A DNA stretch of 64,000 nt. It comes from Streptomyces spirodelae (GTDB lineage Bacteria > Actinomycetota > Actinomycetes > Streptomycetales > Streptomycetaceae). How positions within the stretch are numbered: position 1 is the stretch's first letter; each line of letters starts with the position of its first letter. The DNA is taken from the NCBI RefSeq assembly GCF_017676385.1, contig NZ_JAFFZN010000007.1, forward strand, positions 124,001 to 188,000. The letters are read 5' to 3'. Position numbers and translations under genes: made by a program. Shown piece by piece: positions 28,217 to 35,675 of the stretch. The notes below the pieces were generated by a model, which did no database searches, was not told the origin of the DNA, and saw only the letters and a program-made list of their open reading frames with translations.

Positions 28217-29376
28217 GCGCTGTGAGTGAGGACGACGAGCCGATGACGAAACCCGAGAAGTCCCCGGGCTCCGAGCAGACGGCCGGCTCCACGACCGCGC
28301 CGGGCGGCCTGGGCACGAAGGACGAGCCGCGCGAAGGCGAGCCGCTGCTGAGGGTCAGCGGGCTCAAGAAGCACTTCCCCATCACCAAGGGGCTCTTCAA
28401 GCGGCAGGTCGGCGCGGTACTGGCCGTCGACGGACTCGACTTCGAGGTCCGCGCCGGTGAGACGCTCGGCGTCGTGGGCGAGTCCGGCTGCGGCAAGTCG
28501 ACGATGGGCCGGCTGATCACCCGGCTCCTCGAACCGACCGACGGCACCATCGAGTTCGAGGGCAAGGACATCACCCATCTGGGCGTCAGCGGGATGCGTC
28601 CGCTGCGCCGCGACGTTCAGATGATCTTCCAGGACCCGTACTCCTCGCTGAACCCGCGGCACACGGTCGGCGCCATCGTCAGCGCGCCGTTCAAGCTGCA
28701 GGGCGTGCAGCCCGAGGGCGGTGTCAAGAAGGAGGTCCAGCGGCTGCTGGAGGTGGTGGGGCTCAGCCCCGAGCACTACAACCGCTACCCGCACGAGTTC
28801 TCCGGCGGCCAGCGGCAGCGCATCGGCATCGCCCGTGCGCTGGCGCTGAGCCCGAAGCTGGTGGTGGCCGACGAGCCGGTCTCCGCGCTGGACGTCTCCA
28901 TCCAGGCGCAGGTCGTCAACCTCCTGGACGACCTGCAGGAAGAGCTCGGTCTGACCTACGTGATCATCGCGCACGACCTGTCGGTCATCCGGCACGTCTC
29001 GGACCGGATCGCGGTGATGTACCTGGGCAAGCTCGTGGAGCTGACCGACCGGAAGTCGCTGTACGACACCCCCATGCACCCCTACACGCGGGCGCTGCTG
29101 TCCGCGGTGCCGGTGCCCGACCCGCGCCGCAAGGCCGCGGACAGCCGGGAGCGGATTCTGCTGCAGGGCGATGTGCCGTCGCCGATGAATCCGCCGTCCG
29201 GGTGCCGGTTCCACACCCGCTGCTGGAAGGCGACGGAGGTGTGCCGCACGAAGGAGCCGCCGCTGGTCGCGCTGGCTCCGGGCCACAATGTGGCCTGCCA
29301 CCATCCGGAGAACGCGCCGGACCAGGAGCCGGGCGACACGAAGCTGCTGCGGGAAGCCGAGGCCGGTAAGAGCTGA
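28213..29376 (+). CDS. Oligopeptide ABC transporter ATP-binding protein (OppF type)
   Basis: A 387-aa ATPase with [34 protein letters not shown], and the C-terminal [14 protein letters not shown] cysteine segment. The GTG at 28213 overlaps the OppD stop (GTGA); in-frame GTG 28222 and ATG 28243 are alternatives because the first 45 residues are unconserved. It is the last gene of the transporter operon, followed by a strong terminator hairpin. Confidence 0.94.
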   Translation: MSAVSEDDEPMTKPEKSPGSEQTAGSTTAPGGLGTKDEPREGEPLLRVSGLKKHFPITKGLFKRQVGAVLAVDGLDFEVRAGETLGVVGESGCGKSTMGRLITRLLEPTDGTIEFEGKDITHLGVSGMRPLRRDVQMIFQDPYSSLNPRHTVGAIVSAPFKLQGVQPEGGVKKEVQRLLEVVGLSPEHYNRYPHEFSGGQRQRIGIARALALSPKLVVADEPVSALDVSIQAQVVNLLDDLQEELGLTYVIIAHDLSVIRHVSDRIAVMYLGKLVELTDRKSLYDTPMHPYTRALLSAVPVPDPRRKAADSRERILLQGDVPSPMNPPSGCRFHTRCWKATEVCRTKEPPLVALAPGHNVACHHPENAPDQEPGDTKLLREAEAGKS

Positions 29377-29383
29377 GCTCTCC

Positions 29384-29410
29384 GGGGGCCGGGCGCCGTG
29401 CCCGGCCCCC
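29384..29410 (+). terminator. Terminator of the oligopeptide transporter operon
   Basis: Perfect 11-bp stem gggggccgggc/gcccggccccc with a 5-nt loop, starting 7 nt after the oppF-type stop codon. It lacks a T-run, as is usual for Streptomyces stem-loop terminators. Confidence 0.8.
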
Positions 29411-29473
29411 TTCGGGACGCCTCCCGAAGAGGGCGACAAGCCGTACGGATACACGTACGGATACAAAGGTACG

Positions 29474-30166
29474 GTGGAAACCCTCTTCAGTCCTCCGCTG
29501 CAGTACTGGCTGGACATCGCCGGGATCTTCGTCTTCGCCATCTCCGGCGCCCTCCTGGCCGTCCGCCGCAACTTCGACGTCTTCGGTATCGCCGTGCTCG
29601 CCGAGGTCACCGGCCTCGGCGGGGGACTCTTCCGTGATGTCGTCATCGGCGCCGTGCCCCCGGCCGCCTTCACCGACCTGGGCTACTTCCTGACGCCCCT
29701 CGTCTCCACCGTCCTGGTCTTCTTCCTCCATCCCGAGGTCGAGCGGATCAACAAGGCGGTGAGCGTCTTCGACGCGGCGGGGCTGGGTCTGTTCTGTGTG
29801 ACGGGCACGCTCAAGGCGCACGAGTACGGGCTGAGCCTGACCTCGTCGGTCGTGATGGGGCTGGCCACGGCCGCCGGGGGAGGCGTACTCCGCGACGTGC
29901 TGGCCAACGAGGTCCCCTCCCTGCTGCGCTGGGACCGCGAGGTCTACGCGGTACCGGCGGTGGTCGGCGCCAGCGCCGTCGCGCTGCTGATCCACCTGGA
30001 CGCGGTACGCCCCAGCACCGCGGTGGGCGCGGCCCTGCTGGCTTTCGTGCTGCGGCTGCTGGCCCTGCGCTACAACTGGCGGGCGCCGCGCGCGTGGAAG
30101 CGCAGCAGCGCGACGATGGACGCGGACGCGGCAGGCTCCACACCCGATGCGCCTACCCGCGGGTAA
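29474..30166 (+). CDS. TRIC-family (UPF0126) membrane protein
   Basis: A 230-aa integral membrane protein with two tandem TRIC/UPF0126 repeats, each with a Gly-rich helix: GLGGGLFRDVVIG and AAGGGVLRDVLANEVP. Members are monovalent-cation (K+) channels or unknown. The GTG at 29474 follows AAAGG at 4 nt. A 12-nt direct repeat cgtacggataca at 29442-29453 and 29454-29465 lies just upstream and may be part of the promoter. Monocistronic. Confidence 0.85.
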   Translation: METLFSPPLQYWLDIAGIFVFAISGALLAVRRNFDVFGIAVLAEVTGLGGGLFRDVVIGAVPPAAFTDLGYFLTPLVSTVLVFFLHPEVERINKAVSVFDAAGLGLFCVTGTLKAHEYGLSLTSSVVMGLATAAGGGVLRDVLANEVPSLLRWDREVYAVPAVVGASAVALLIHLDAVRPSTAVGAALLAFVLRLLALRYNWRAPRAWKRSSATMDADAAGSTPDAPTRG

Positions 30167-30190
30167 CAAGTCCGGTGTACGGTGCCTCCC

Positions 30191-31042
30191 ATGTCCGACG
30201 CGCCTTCCCAGATCACCCGGCAGGCCCCCGCCGACGGCAGCGAGTTCGACCGCGACACCGCGGTGCGCACCAGCGAGCCCGGCGTCCACGAGGCGCTGCT
30301 GTCCCCCGGCTGGGCGATAGGCAAGGCCCTCAACGGCGGCTATCTGCTGGCCGTGGTGGGCCGCGCGCTGCGCCAGGCGCTCCCGCACCCGGACCCGTTC
30401 ACCCTCACGGCCCACTACCTGACCGCCACGGTGGCCGGCCCGGCCACCGTCCGCACCTCGGTGGCCCGCAGCGGCCGTACCGTCTCCACCGCCTCCGCCG
30501 GGCTCTTCCAGACCGATGAGCGGGGCCGGGAGATCGAACGCATCCGGGCCCTGGCCACCTACGGCGACCTGGCGACGCTCTCCGACGACGTCCGCACCAG
30601 CGCCAAGCCGCCCGCCATGCCGCCGCGCGAGCAGTGCTTCCGTGCCACCGACCACCCCGGCGGGGACGCCGCCGTGCCCGAGATGGGGCGCCGCCTCGAT
30701 CTGCGGCTCGACCCGGAGACCTGCGGCTGGGCGCTGGGTGCGCCCAGCATGCGCGGCGAGATCCGGGCCTGGCTCGAACTGGCGGACGGCCGCGAACCGG
30801 ACCCGCTCTCCCTTCTGATGGCCGTGGACGCGCTGCCGCCCACCGGCTTCGACCTGGGGCTGACCGGATGGGTGCCCACCGTCGAACTCACCGTCCACGT
30901 CCGGGCCCGCCCCGCGCCCGGGCCGCTGCGGGTCGCCATCACCACCCGCAACCTGGCGGGCGGCTTCCTGGAGGAGGACGCCGAGGTGTGGGACACCGCC
31001 GACCGGCTGGTCGCGCAGTCCAGGCAACTGGCACGGGCGTAG
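30191..31042 (+). CDS. Acyl-CoA thioesterase (double hotdog, TesB-like)
   Basis: A 283-aa thioesterase-family protein with a hotdog helix WAIGKALNGGYLLAVVGRAL, strand pair HYLTATVAGPATV and RTVSTASAGLFQ, and a second hotdog around PLSLLMAVDALPPTGFDLG and TVELTVHVRARPAPG. It probably hydrolyses an acyl-CoA thioester in the cytoplasm; the substrate is unknown. The ATG at 30191 looks leaderless, with a TACGGT box 7 nt upstream. It lies between a TRIC-type gene and dps. Confidence 0.78.
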   Translation: MSDAPSQITRQAPADGSEFDRDTAVRTSEPGVHEALLSPGWAIGKALNGGYLLAVVGRALRQALPHPDPFTLTAHYLTATVAGPATVRTSVARSGRTVSTASAGLFQTDERGREIERIRALATYGDLATLSDDVRTSAKPPAMPPREQCFRATDHPGGDAAVPEMGRRLDLRLDPETCGWALGAPSMRGEIRAWLELADGREPDPLSLLMAVDALPPTGFDLGLTGWVPTVELTVHVRARPAPGPLRVAITTRNLAGGFLEEDAEVWDTADRLVAQSRQLARA

Positions 31043-31128
31043 CACCGGTCTGGCGTGGCCCAGGTCCGCTTTCGTCGGATGTGCTTACTTTGGGAGAGAA
31101 AGAGACTGTCCGAGAGAAAGCGACGCAC

Positions 31129-31605
31129 GTGACCTACACAGTGAAGAGCACGCTTCCCGAGTCGGATCTCAAGACCGTCGCCGAGGCGCTGCAAGGCACT
31201 CTGGTGGACCTGATCGACCTCTCCCTCGTCGCCAAGCAGATCCACTGGAACGTCGTCGGGCCGCGCTTCCGGTCCATCCACCTCCAGCTCGACGAGGTCG
31301 TCGACACCGCCCGCCAGTACTCCGACACCGTCGCCGAGCGCGCCTCGGCGCTCGGCGTCAGCCCCGACGGCCGCGCCACCAGCGTCGCCGGCGGCAGCGC
31401 CGTCGCCACCGTCAAGGAGGGCTGGCTTCCCGACAACGACGCCGTCCGCCTGATGGTCGAGGCCCTCGGCGCCGTCATCACCAAGGCCCGGGAGCGCATG
31501 AACGCCGTCGGCTCCGTCGACCCGGTCACCGAGGACGTCTTCATCCAGCTCACCGGCGTCCTGGAGAAGGAGCACTGGATGTTCCAGGCGGAGAACCGCG
31601 GCTGA
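31129..31605 (+). CDS. dps: Dps-family DNA-protecting ferritin-like protein
   Basis: A 158-aa miniferritin that stores iron and shields DNA during stress. The di-iron interface motif is seen as LSLVAKQIHWNVVGPRFRSIHLQLDEVVDTAR, with the ligands H, D and E. The C-terminus HWMFQAENRG is conserved. I start at the GTG at 31129 (MTYTVKSTLP), matching known actinobacterial Dps N-termini as I recall them. Its last 35 nt are the left attachment site of the integrated element; the gene stays intact because the element rebuilds the 3' end. Confidence 0.9.
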   Translation: MTYTVKSTLPESDLKTVAEALQGTLVDLIDLSLVAKQIHWNVVGPRFRSIHLQLDEVVDTARQYSDTVAERASALGVSPDGRATSVAGGSAVATVKEGWLPDNDAVRLMVEALGAVITKARERMNAVGSVDPVTEDVFIQLTGVLEKEHWMFQAENRG

Positions 31606-31607
31606 GG
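31571..31607 (+). repeat. attL: 3' end of dps, left boundary of the integrated element
   Basis: A 37-nt stretch beginning agcactggatgttccaggc and ending gagaaccgcggctgagg, which includes the dps stop codon. It recurs at 37578-37614 with a single mismatch at position 20 (g here, c there). Identity is lost immediately on both sides, as expected of an integrase core duplication. Confidence 0.88.
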
Positions 31608-31917
31608 TCAGGGGCGTGATAGGCGGGGTGACCTGCAGCGACGTACGTATCGAGGCGTAACGCTGCGCAACGCAACGTTCCGGAGTTGTACGGAAGATTT
31701 GCGGAATTCGGCTGGCGGTCCGGAACGATTCCGGAACGCCAGCACAGGAAGAAGGCCCCCAGGCTGGCGACTGGGGGCCTTCGGATGGCCGCCGGGGAGT
31801 GACGGCTCCCTGGGGCCAGCTCATGGGTAGGCATATGCCAGGTACCCGCGAGTCAAGATCCAAAACTGACCCTGGCTGGGTGCAGACAAATGATCATGGG
31901 CCATCGAGCGTTTCTGA
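31608..31917. other. 310-bp non-coding left arm of the element, with a strong terminator hairpin
   Basis: After the dps stop there is no convincing gene for 310 nt. The stretch is relatively AT-richer, contains the repeated ggaacg-type words ttccggaacg and gatttgcggaattcgg, and a perfect hairpin at 31752-31781: aaggcccccag/ctgggggcctt with an 8-nt loop, probably the dps terminator supplied by the element. A ggcatatgcc palindrome lies at about 31829-31838 and could be an operator for the XRE gene. Confidence 0.5.
31752..31781 (+). terminator. Terminator downstream of dps, inside the element
   Basis: Perfect 11-bp inverted repeat aaggcccccag/ctgggggcctt with an 8-nt loop, followed by tcgg. Placed about 150 nt after the dps stop codon. 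Confidence 0.7.
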
Positions 31918-32154
31918 GTGCCTGCCGATCCACCCTCCACCCGAGCGCTCGCTGCCCGTCGCCGAGTCGGAATCCGCATCAGGGACGCCCGGCTCTGGGC
32001 CAACCTCACCCAGGAGTCTCTGGCCGAGAGGGTCGGCCTCGACCGCAAGACCATCTACCGCATCGAGCTGGGCACAATCGGCGCGCGCCTCGACTGGCTC
32101 GTGGACCTCGCTGACGCGCTGGGGATGCCGCTCGCTGACATCGTGCGGGACTGA
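31918..32154 (+). CDS. Small XRE-family DNA-binding protein
   Basis: A 78-aa protein that is almost only a helix-turn-helix: RIRDARLWANLTQESLAERV and GLDRKTIYRIELGTIGARLD, then LVDLADALGMPLADIV, a textbook Cro/C1-type HTH. The GTG at 31918 has no good ribosome site, so the start could differ by a few codons. It probably represses or tunes element promoters. Its stop is followed by a perfect 14-bp hairpin. Confidence 0.78.
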   Translation: MPADPPSTRALAARRRVGIRIRDARLWANLTQESLAERVGLDRKTIYRIELGTIGARLDWLVDLADALGMPLADIVRD

Positions 32155-32162
32155 CCGGGTGA

Positions 32163-32200
32163 GCCCTGGCCGTCCGCAGGGGGGCACGGACGGCCAGGGC
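32163..32200. terminator. Bidirectional terminator between convergent element genes
   Basis: Perfect 14-bp stem gccctggccgtccg/cggacggccagggc with a 10-nt loop, positioned 9 nt after the XRE stop and 2 nt before the end of the convergent 115-aa gene. Confidence 0.85.
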
Positions 32201-32202
32201 GG

Positions 32203-32550
32203 TCATCGTGGTGGGTCCGGGCAGCGTTCGCCGTCGCGCGGGCACACCAGGGCGCAGCGGACGACCAGCTGGCCTCTGGAGTAGTAGCCAGCGTATGCGT
32301 CGGTGCCGCGGTTGATGCAGTCGCGCAGGTACTCCAACTTGCCCTCGGGGTTCGTGGGTGGGGTGGCGTGGACTTCCTTCTCCAACCAGGCGAAGGTCTC
32401 GTCCGGGTCGGTGAAGGTGCCAGCGCGCAGCTGCTGCGGTTTGCGGAACCAGTGCGAGATGGTGTTGGGAGGCACCGCGGCCTGGAGGTTCCGGGCCTCG
32501 CTGTCCTTGGGCCACTGGCCCCCGGTGTACGTGTACGCGTGCCAGTGCAC
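32203..32550 (-). CDS. Hypothetical protein of the element (115 aa)
   Basis: No family recognised. The protein starts with an aromatic strand VHWHAYTYTGGQWP, then a mixed charged/aromatic body with NTISHWFRKPQQL, DPDETFAWLEKEVHA and a C-terminal CALVCPRDGERCPDPPR that has three cysteines. The GTG at 32550 follows AGGAAGG at about 9 nt; an ATG at 32601 would put 17 residues across the upstream terminator stem and is less likely. Codon bias is actinobacterial, supporting a real gene. Confidence 0.55.
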   Translation of the reverse strand: MHWHAYTYTGGQWPKDSEARNLQAAVPPNTISHWFRKPQQLRAGTFTDPDETFAWLEKEVHATPPTNPEGKLEYLRDCINRGTDAYAGYYSRGQLVVRCALVCPRDGERCPDPPR

Positions 32551-32574
32551 CCGTCCGGTCCTTCCTGGTGGAGC

Positions 32575-32601
32575 GTGGCGCCCCGCTGAGGGGGGCGCCA
32601 C
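32575..32601 (-). terminator. Terminator after the 34-aa ORF
   Basis: Perfect 10-bp inverted repeat gtggcgcccc/ggggcgccac with a 7-nt loop, 13 nt downstream of the stop codon of the small minus-strand ORF. Confidence 0.75.
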
Positions 32602-32614
32602 GCGTATCGAGTTG

Positions 32615-32719
32615 TTACCGGTCGCCGCCGCAGCCTTGGCCGCTGCCGCAATCGGGTTCGTCAGCGGGCTGGGTAGGCTCGTCGTCCTCGGGGTCCGCGG
32701 ACAGGATCAGCGCAAGCAT
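32615..32719 (-). CDS. 34-aa acidic, Cys/Gly-ending microprotein
   Basis: The frame opens with MLALILSADPEDDEPTQP and ends with two cysteines in DCGSGQGCGGDR before TAA. A strong AGGAGGAG ribosome site lies 4 nt upstream of the ATG, and a perfect terminator hairpin follows the stop, so this short frame has full expression signals. No family is recognised. It could be a small regulator, a toxin/antitoxin-like peptide or a ribosomally made peptide precursor; the two C-terminal Cys could form a disulfide or bind metal. Confidence 0.55.
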   Translation of the reverse strand: MLALILSADPEDDEPTQPADEPDCGSGQGCGGDR

Positions 32720-32821
32720 CGTGCTCCTCCTTCTGTCGGATTTCTCGGGGACCCGCCTCCGGGCTGTGGCCGTCACGCGTTGGAGTGGACGCCGTGCGTG
32801 GCGGCCCGCCCGGGGCGGGGG

Positions 32822-33055
32822 TCATGAGGCGGTCGCGATCAGCCGCAGTTCCGGCGGCCCTCCGTGTTTGGCCTCCCGATGCCGCAGCATCACGACGGCT
32901 AAGGCGTACTCGACCTCGGTTTCCTGCCTGTGCTGCGCGAGGGCGAGCATGTGGTGGATCTGGTCGCACAGGTCGCACGGCTCCCCGTCGCCCTCGCCCT
33001 CGTCCTCGGCGTCGCGCAGTTGCGCAACGGCCCGCACCAGGTCGTCATCCCTCAC
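32822..33055 (-). CDS. Hypothetical protein of the element (77 aa, CxxC)
   Basis: The GTG at 33055 overlaps the previous stop (GTGA). The 77-aa protein is helical and charged, with EDEGEGDGEPCDLCDQIHHM in the middle (one CxxC plus two His that could bind zinc) and YALAVVMLRHREAKHGG near the end. No family recognised. It belongs to the coupled minus-strand operon running from 34049. Confidence 0.5.
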   Translation of the reverse strand: MRDDDLVRAVAQLRDAEDEGEGDGEPCDLCDQIHHMLALAQHRQETEVEYALAVVMLRHREAKHGGPPELRLIATAS

Positions 33056-33456
33056 GGCGTATCTCCCGGCTGCGCGATCTCGACGGGCAGGGCGGCCGCA
33101 CGGTCCGGGCACGCGGCGAGGAGCACCAGGGCGGCCTCCAACTGCTGGCGCCAGTCGGCATCGAGCGCGTCCGCCACGGAGATCTCTTGCCAGGTGCCAC
33201 ATCGCCCTGCGTCCCGGCGTAACCGTTTGGCCAGCCGCTCGGCCTGGTCGGCAGGCGCCGCCAGGACCGCGCTTCGGGAGTCCCGGGCGTGCCAGGCGAG
33301 GCGTGCCAGCACGGTGGCGCGGTCCTCGCGCGGCGTGAACTGCCACACGGCGAGGAGGAAGGGGGTCTGTGCCGCGCGTCGGCGCCCGTGCAGGTGCAGC
33401 TGCTGGCGTAGATGGCGGCTCAGGGACTGCACCGGGCTGTCGGGGGACCCAGTCAC
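33052..33456 (-). CDS. Hypothetical protein of the element (134 aa)
   Basis: Arg/Ala-rich 134-aa protein, no family recognised. The N-terminal half has LSRHLRQQLHLHGRRRAAQTP; the middle is amphipathic helical. The GTG at 33456 has GAAGGA about 10 nt upstream and overlaps the preceding stop; its own stop overlaps the next start. Tight coupling supports it being real. Confidence 0.5.
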   Translation of the reverse strand: MTGSPDSPVQSLSRHLRQQLHLHGRRRAAQTPFLLAVWQFTPREDRATVLARLAWHARDSRSAVLAAPADQAERLAKRLRRDAGRCGTWQEISVADALDADWRQQLEAALVLLAACPDRAAALPVEIAQPGDTP

Positions 33457-33596
33457 GGGGTTGGTCCTTCGGTGGGGCGTCGCACTTGCGGCAGCGGATG
33501 CTGACGACGCGGCCCGCGTCGTCGGTGGTGCTGCTTGGGGAGAGGGCGCCGGCAGCGGGGGCAGGTTCCGTACCAGGTGCCGCGCCGGGCTGTCAT
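33453..33596 (-). CDS. Small CxxC protein, possibly a frameshifted zinc ribbon
   Basis: The ATG at 33596 opens MTARRGTWYGTCPRCRRPLP, a half zinc ribbon, but the frame then becomes basic and ends after 47 residues with a GTGA overlap to the next gene. In the +1 frame the DNA reads TTDDAGRVVSIRCRKCDAP, exactly the second half expected of a zinc ribbon. So either an indel separates the two halves, or the short form is functional. The next start overlaps the stop of the short frame, which argues for the latter. Confidence 0.45.
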   Translation of the reverse strand: MTARRGTWYGTCPRCRRPLPKQHHRRRGPRRQHPLPQVRRPTEGPTP

Positions 33597-33606
33597 CGCT
33601 GTGGGC

Positions 33607-33783
33607 TCAGGCGGCACGGCGGCCCCACCCTCGTCGGCCTAGCCAGCGTCGCGGACGCTCCTGTCGGCAGCCCGGGCAGCGGCACGGCGGCCACGCCATG
33701 CTCACGGCGCAGCTGTCGCCACCGCGCAGCTCGCGCCGACAGCTCCACGTGCGGCCGCCGTCGCGGGAGATCCGAAGGGTCAT
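33607..33783 (-). CDS. 58-aa Arg/Cys-rich protein of the element
   Basis: Begins MTLRISRDGGRTWSCRREL and continues with CAVSMAWPPCRCPGCRQERPRR; five cysteines in 58 residues suggest metal binding. It starts 6 nt after the upstream stop and ends 10 nt before the next start. No strong ribosome site, so coupling is likely. No family recognised. Confidence 0.5.
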   Translation of the reverse strand: MTLRISRDGGRTWSCRRELRGGDSCAVSMAWPPCRCPGCRQERPRRWLGRRGWGRRAA

Positions 33784-33788
33784 GGTGC

Positions 33789-34049
33789 TCACGCATCGGC
33801 CCTCCGCTGCCAGGGGCGGAGGAAGACGCGGCGTGCCGCGTTGTAGGCGTCGCGCTCCTGCTGGGTGGCCGGACGCACCTGGTCGGGGTTGGCAGGCCAT
33901 TCGTAGCCGGTGTGGCTGATGAGCTGAACACGCCCATCGGCGAGCGCCTGCTGGACGCGGCCCACCCACGCGGGCTCGGGCGGCTTCTCCTGCCGCGTGG
34001 ACTCGTCCGCCACATAGTCGCCGCGCGCTGGGGCTGATCCAAACGTCAT
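33789..34049 (-). CDS. Hypothetical protein, first gene of the minus-strand element operon (86 aa)
   Basis: The ATG at 34049 follows GAGGA at 7 nt (an in-frame GTG at 34085 is less likely). The protein reads DYVADESTRQEKPPEPAWVG, then a helix LADGRVQLISHTGYEWPANP and a basic C-terminus AARRVFLRPWQRR. No family recognised. It is transcribed away from the regulator at 34263 and shares the intergenic operators with it. Confidence 0.5.
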   Translation of the reverse strand: MTFGSAPARGDYVADESTRQEKPPEPAWVGRVQQALADGRVQLISHTGYEWPANPDQVRPATQQERDAYNAARRVFLRPWQRRADA

Positions 34050-34110
34050 TGCCAGGTCCTCGACTTCGGGTAGCAGATCCACCACAAGACTCGAACCGGG
34101 GGCGCAACGC

Positions 34111-34143
34111 CGGTATAACCGAAGGGGGTTACCGAGTCGGTAA
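34111..34143. promoter_or_regulatory. Two palindromic operator-like sites in the divergent promoter of the element
   Basis: TTACCG-AGT-CGGTAA at 34129-34143 is a perfect 6-bp palindrome with a 3-nt centre, and CGGT-ATA-ACCG at 34111-34121 is a second one, 7 nt apart. They share the word CGGTWA/TWACCG. A TACGCT -10-like box at 34176-34181 would serve the rightward regulator. Autoregulation by the HTH protein at 34263-35663 is the simplest reading. Confidence 0.6.
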
Positions 34144-34262
34144 TACGCTCGTTGCTTGGGCAGCGTGAGATTCCCTTACGCTTAGGACCACTTCCGGAAG
34201 TTGGCTCACATGGACGCCACCACCCCGGCCCGCTCGCCGCCGATGTCCTGACCCGGGATGAT

Positions 34263-35663
34263 GTGCGCCGCGCCCTCCAGGAGCACGACTTCGCCGCCGC
34301 TTTCATTTTGATCAAGAAGTGGGGCGGCCTCTCCCAGAACCGCATTGCAGCGGCGTGTCAGCTCACTCCCGGCAAGGTCTCCACGATCATCAAGGGTCAG
34401 CATCAGATCACGTCGATAGAGGTCATCCGCCGGATCGCAGACGGGCTCCGGATTCCCGGCGCTCTCGTCGGTCTGGCACCCCGCCCGTGGGAAAGCACCC
34501 CACCCGACTCGCCCCCGGCAGACGCACCAGGTGAACGGCAGCCAGCAGACGACGACGTACCGTGGCGCCCGGACGCCACAGTCGCGCTGGCTGGGAACCT
34601 GACAAGGAGCGATCTCGTGATGGACCGTCGCGGCGCCTCGCGCGCGCTCGCGGCAGCCGCAGTCACCGGCACCGCCCTCCTCGACCCGCTGGAAGCGTGG
34701 CTCCAGCCGGCCGCAGCATCACCCCGCACCCGAAGGGTTGGGCGCCTGGGCGCCCGGGACGTGGAGCAGCTGGAGCAGACTGCGCAGGCGTTCCGCCGCT
34801 GGGACCACCAGCACGGTGGCGGCCTGCGTCGTAAGGCCGTCCTCGGGCAGCTCGCCGAAGTGGCAGCAGCGCTGAACGAGCACCAGACAGACACTGTTGA
34901 AAGCCGCCTCTATCGGGTCATGGCGCACCTGTCCGGTACCGCCGCGACGATGGCGTGGGACACGGGGTACCAGCGGCGGGCTCAGGACTACTACCGGCTG
35001 GCGCTGCGGAGCGCCCATGGCGCCGAAGATGAGGTCTTCGGCGCCAACGTGCTGGCAGGGATGGCCAGGCAGATGCTCTACCGCCAGCAGCCGCAGGACG
35101 CGCTGGAACTCGTGCGCCTCGCGCAAGAAGGGTCCCGCCGAGTCGCAGGACCGCGCGTCCGGGCCATGCTGCACACCCGGGAAGCGTGGGCGTTGGCGGC
35201 CATGGGCCGTACTGCGGCGTTCCGCCGGGCGACCGCGCAGGCCCGGGCGGCGTTGGCGGAATCGACGGCTCACGATGAGGAGCCGTACTGGATCGCGTAT
35301 TTCGATGAGGCGGAGCTGGCCGGTGTCACCGGCGGCAGGCTGCTCGACCTCGCCCGCCAGGACCGCGATCACGCGGAAGGAGCCGCGGACCATATCCGCC
35401 AGGCTCTCGACCGCCGAGGCCCGGAGGCTGCCCGCAGTCACGCACTCGACCGGATCGGCCTGGCCGAGTGCCACTTCCTAGCCGGGGACGTCACAGGCGC
35501 TGTCCAGGAGACGCACCGTGCAGCGGACGCCGCTACGCAGACCGCGTCCACTCGAGTACGTGATCAACTCGGCGAGCTGTACTCGTATACGGTCGGGCAC
35601 AGCAAGGCGCGCGCCGTCCGCGACGCACGCGACCGCCTCCGTGAACTGCTGGCGAACCGATGA
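34263..35663 (+). CDS. HTH transcriptional regulator with C-terminal helical (TPR-like) repeats
   Basis: About 466 aa. The N-terminal HTH is seen in SQNRIAAACQLTPGKVSTII; a Pro-rich linker follows, then a DRRGASRALAAAAVTG segment that looks like a Tat-type hydrophobic stretch and long helical TPR-like repeats (residues about 190-460). This layout is frequent in Streptomyces mobile-element regulators. The start is uncertain: I use GTG 34263. An ATG at 34210 with a better position reads MDATTPARSPPMS and stops at 34251; a one-base indel would join it to the main frame, and a CTG at 34248 overlaps that stop. Confidence 0.7.
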   Translation: MRRALQEHDFAAAFILIKKWGGLSQNRIAAACQLTPGKVSTIIKGQHQITSIEVIRRIADGLRIPGALVGLAPRPWESTPPDSPPADAPGERQPADDDVPWRPDATVALAGNLTRSDLVMDRRGASRALAAAAVTGTALLDPLEAWLQPAAASPRTRRVGRLGARDVEQLEQTAQAFRRWDHQHGGGLRRKAVLGQLAEVAAALNEHQTDTVESRLYRVMAHLSGTAATMAWDTGYQRRAQDYYRLALRSAHGAEDEVFGANVLAGMARQMLYRQQPQDALELVRLAQEGSRRVAGPRVRAMLHTREAWALAAMGRTAAFRRATAQARAALAESTAHDEEPYWIAYFDEAELAGVTGGRLLDLARQDRDHAEGAADHIRQALDRRGPEAARSHALDRIGLAECHFLAGDVTGAVQETHRAADAATQTASTRVRDQLGELYSYTVGHSKARAVRDARDRLRELLANR

Positions 35664-35675
35664 AGGGCACACCTG

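Noticed and set aside
23090..29376. Identification of the peptide transporter as bldK
   Set aside because: Gene order is the same, but flanking genes correspond to the paralogous locus near ligA/gatCAB, so the name is not justified.
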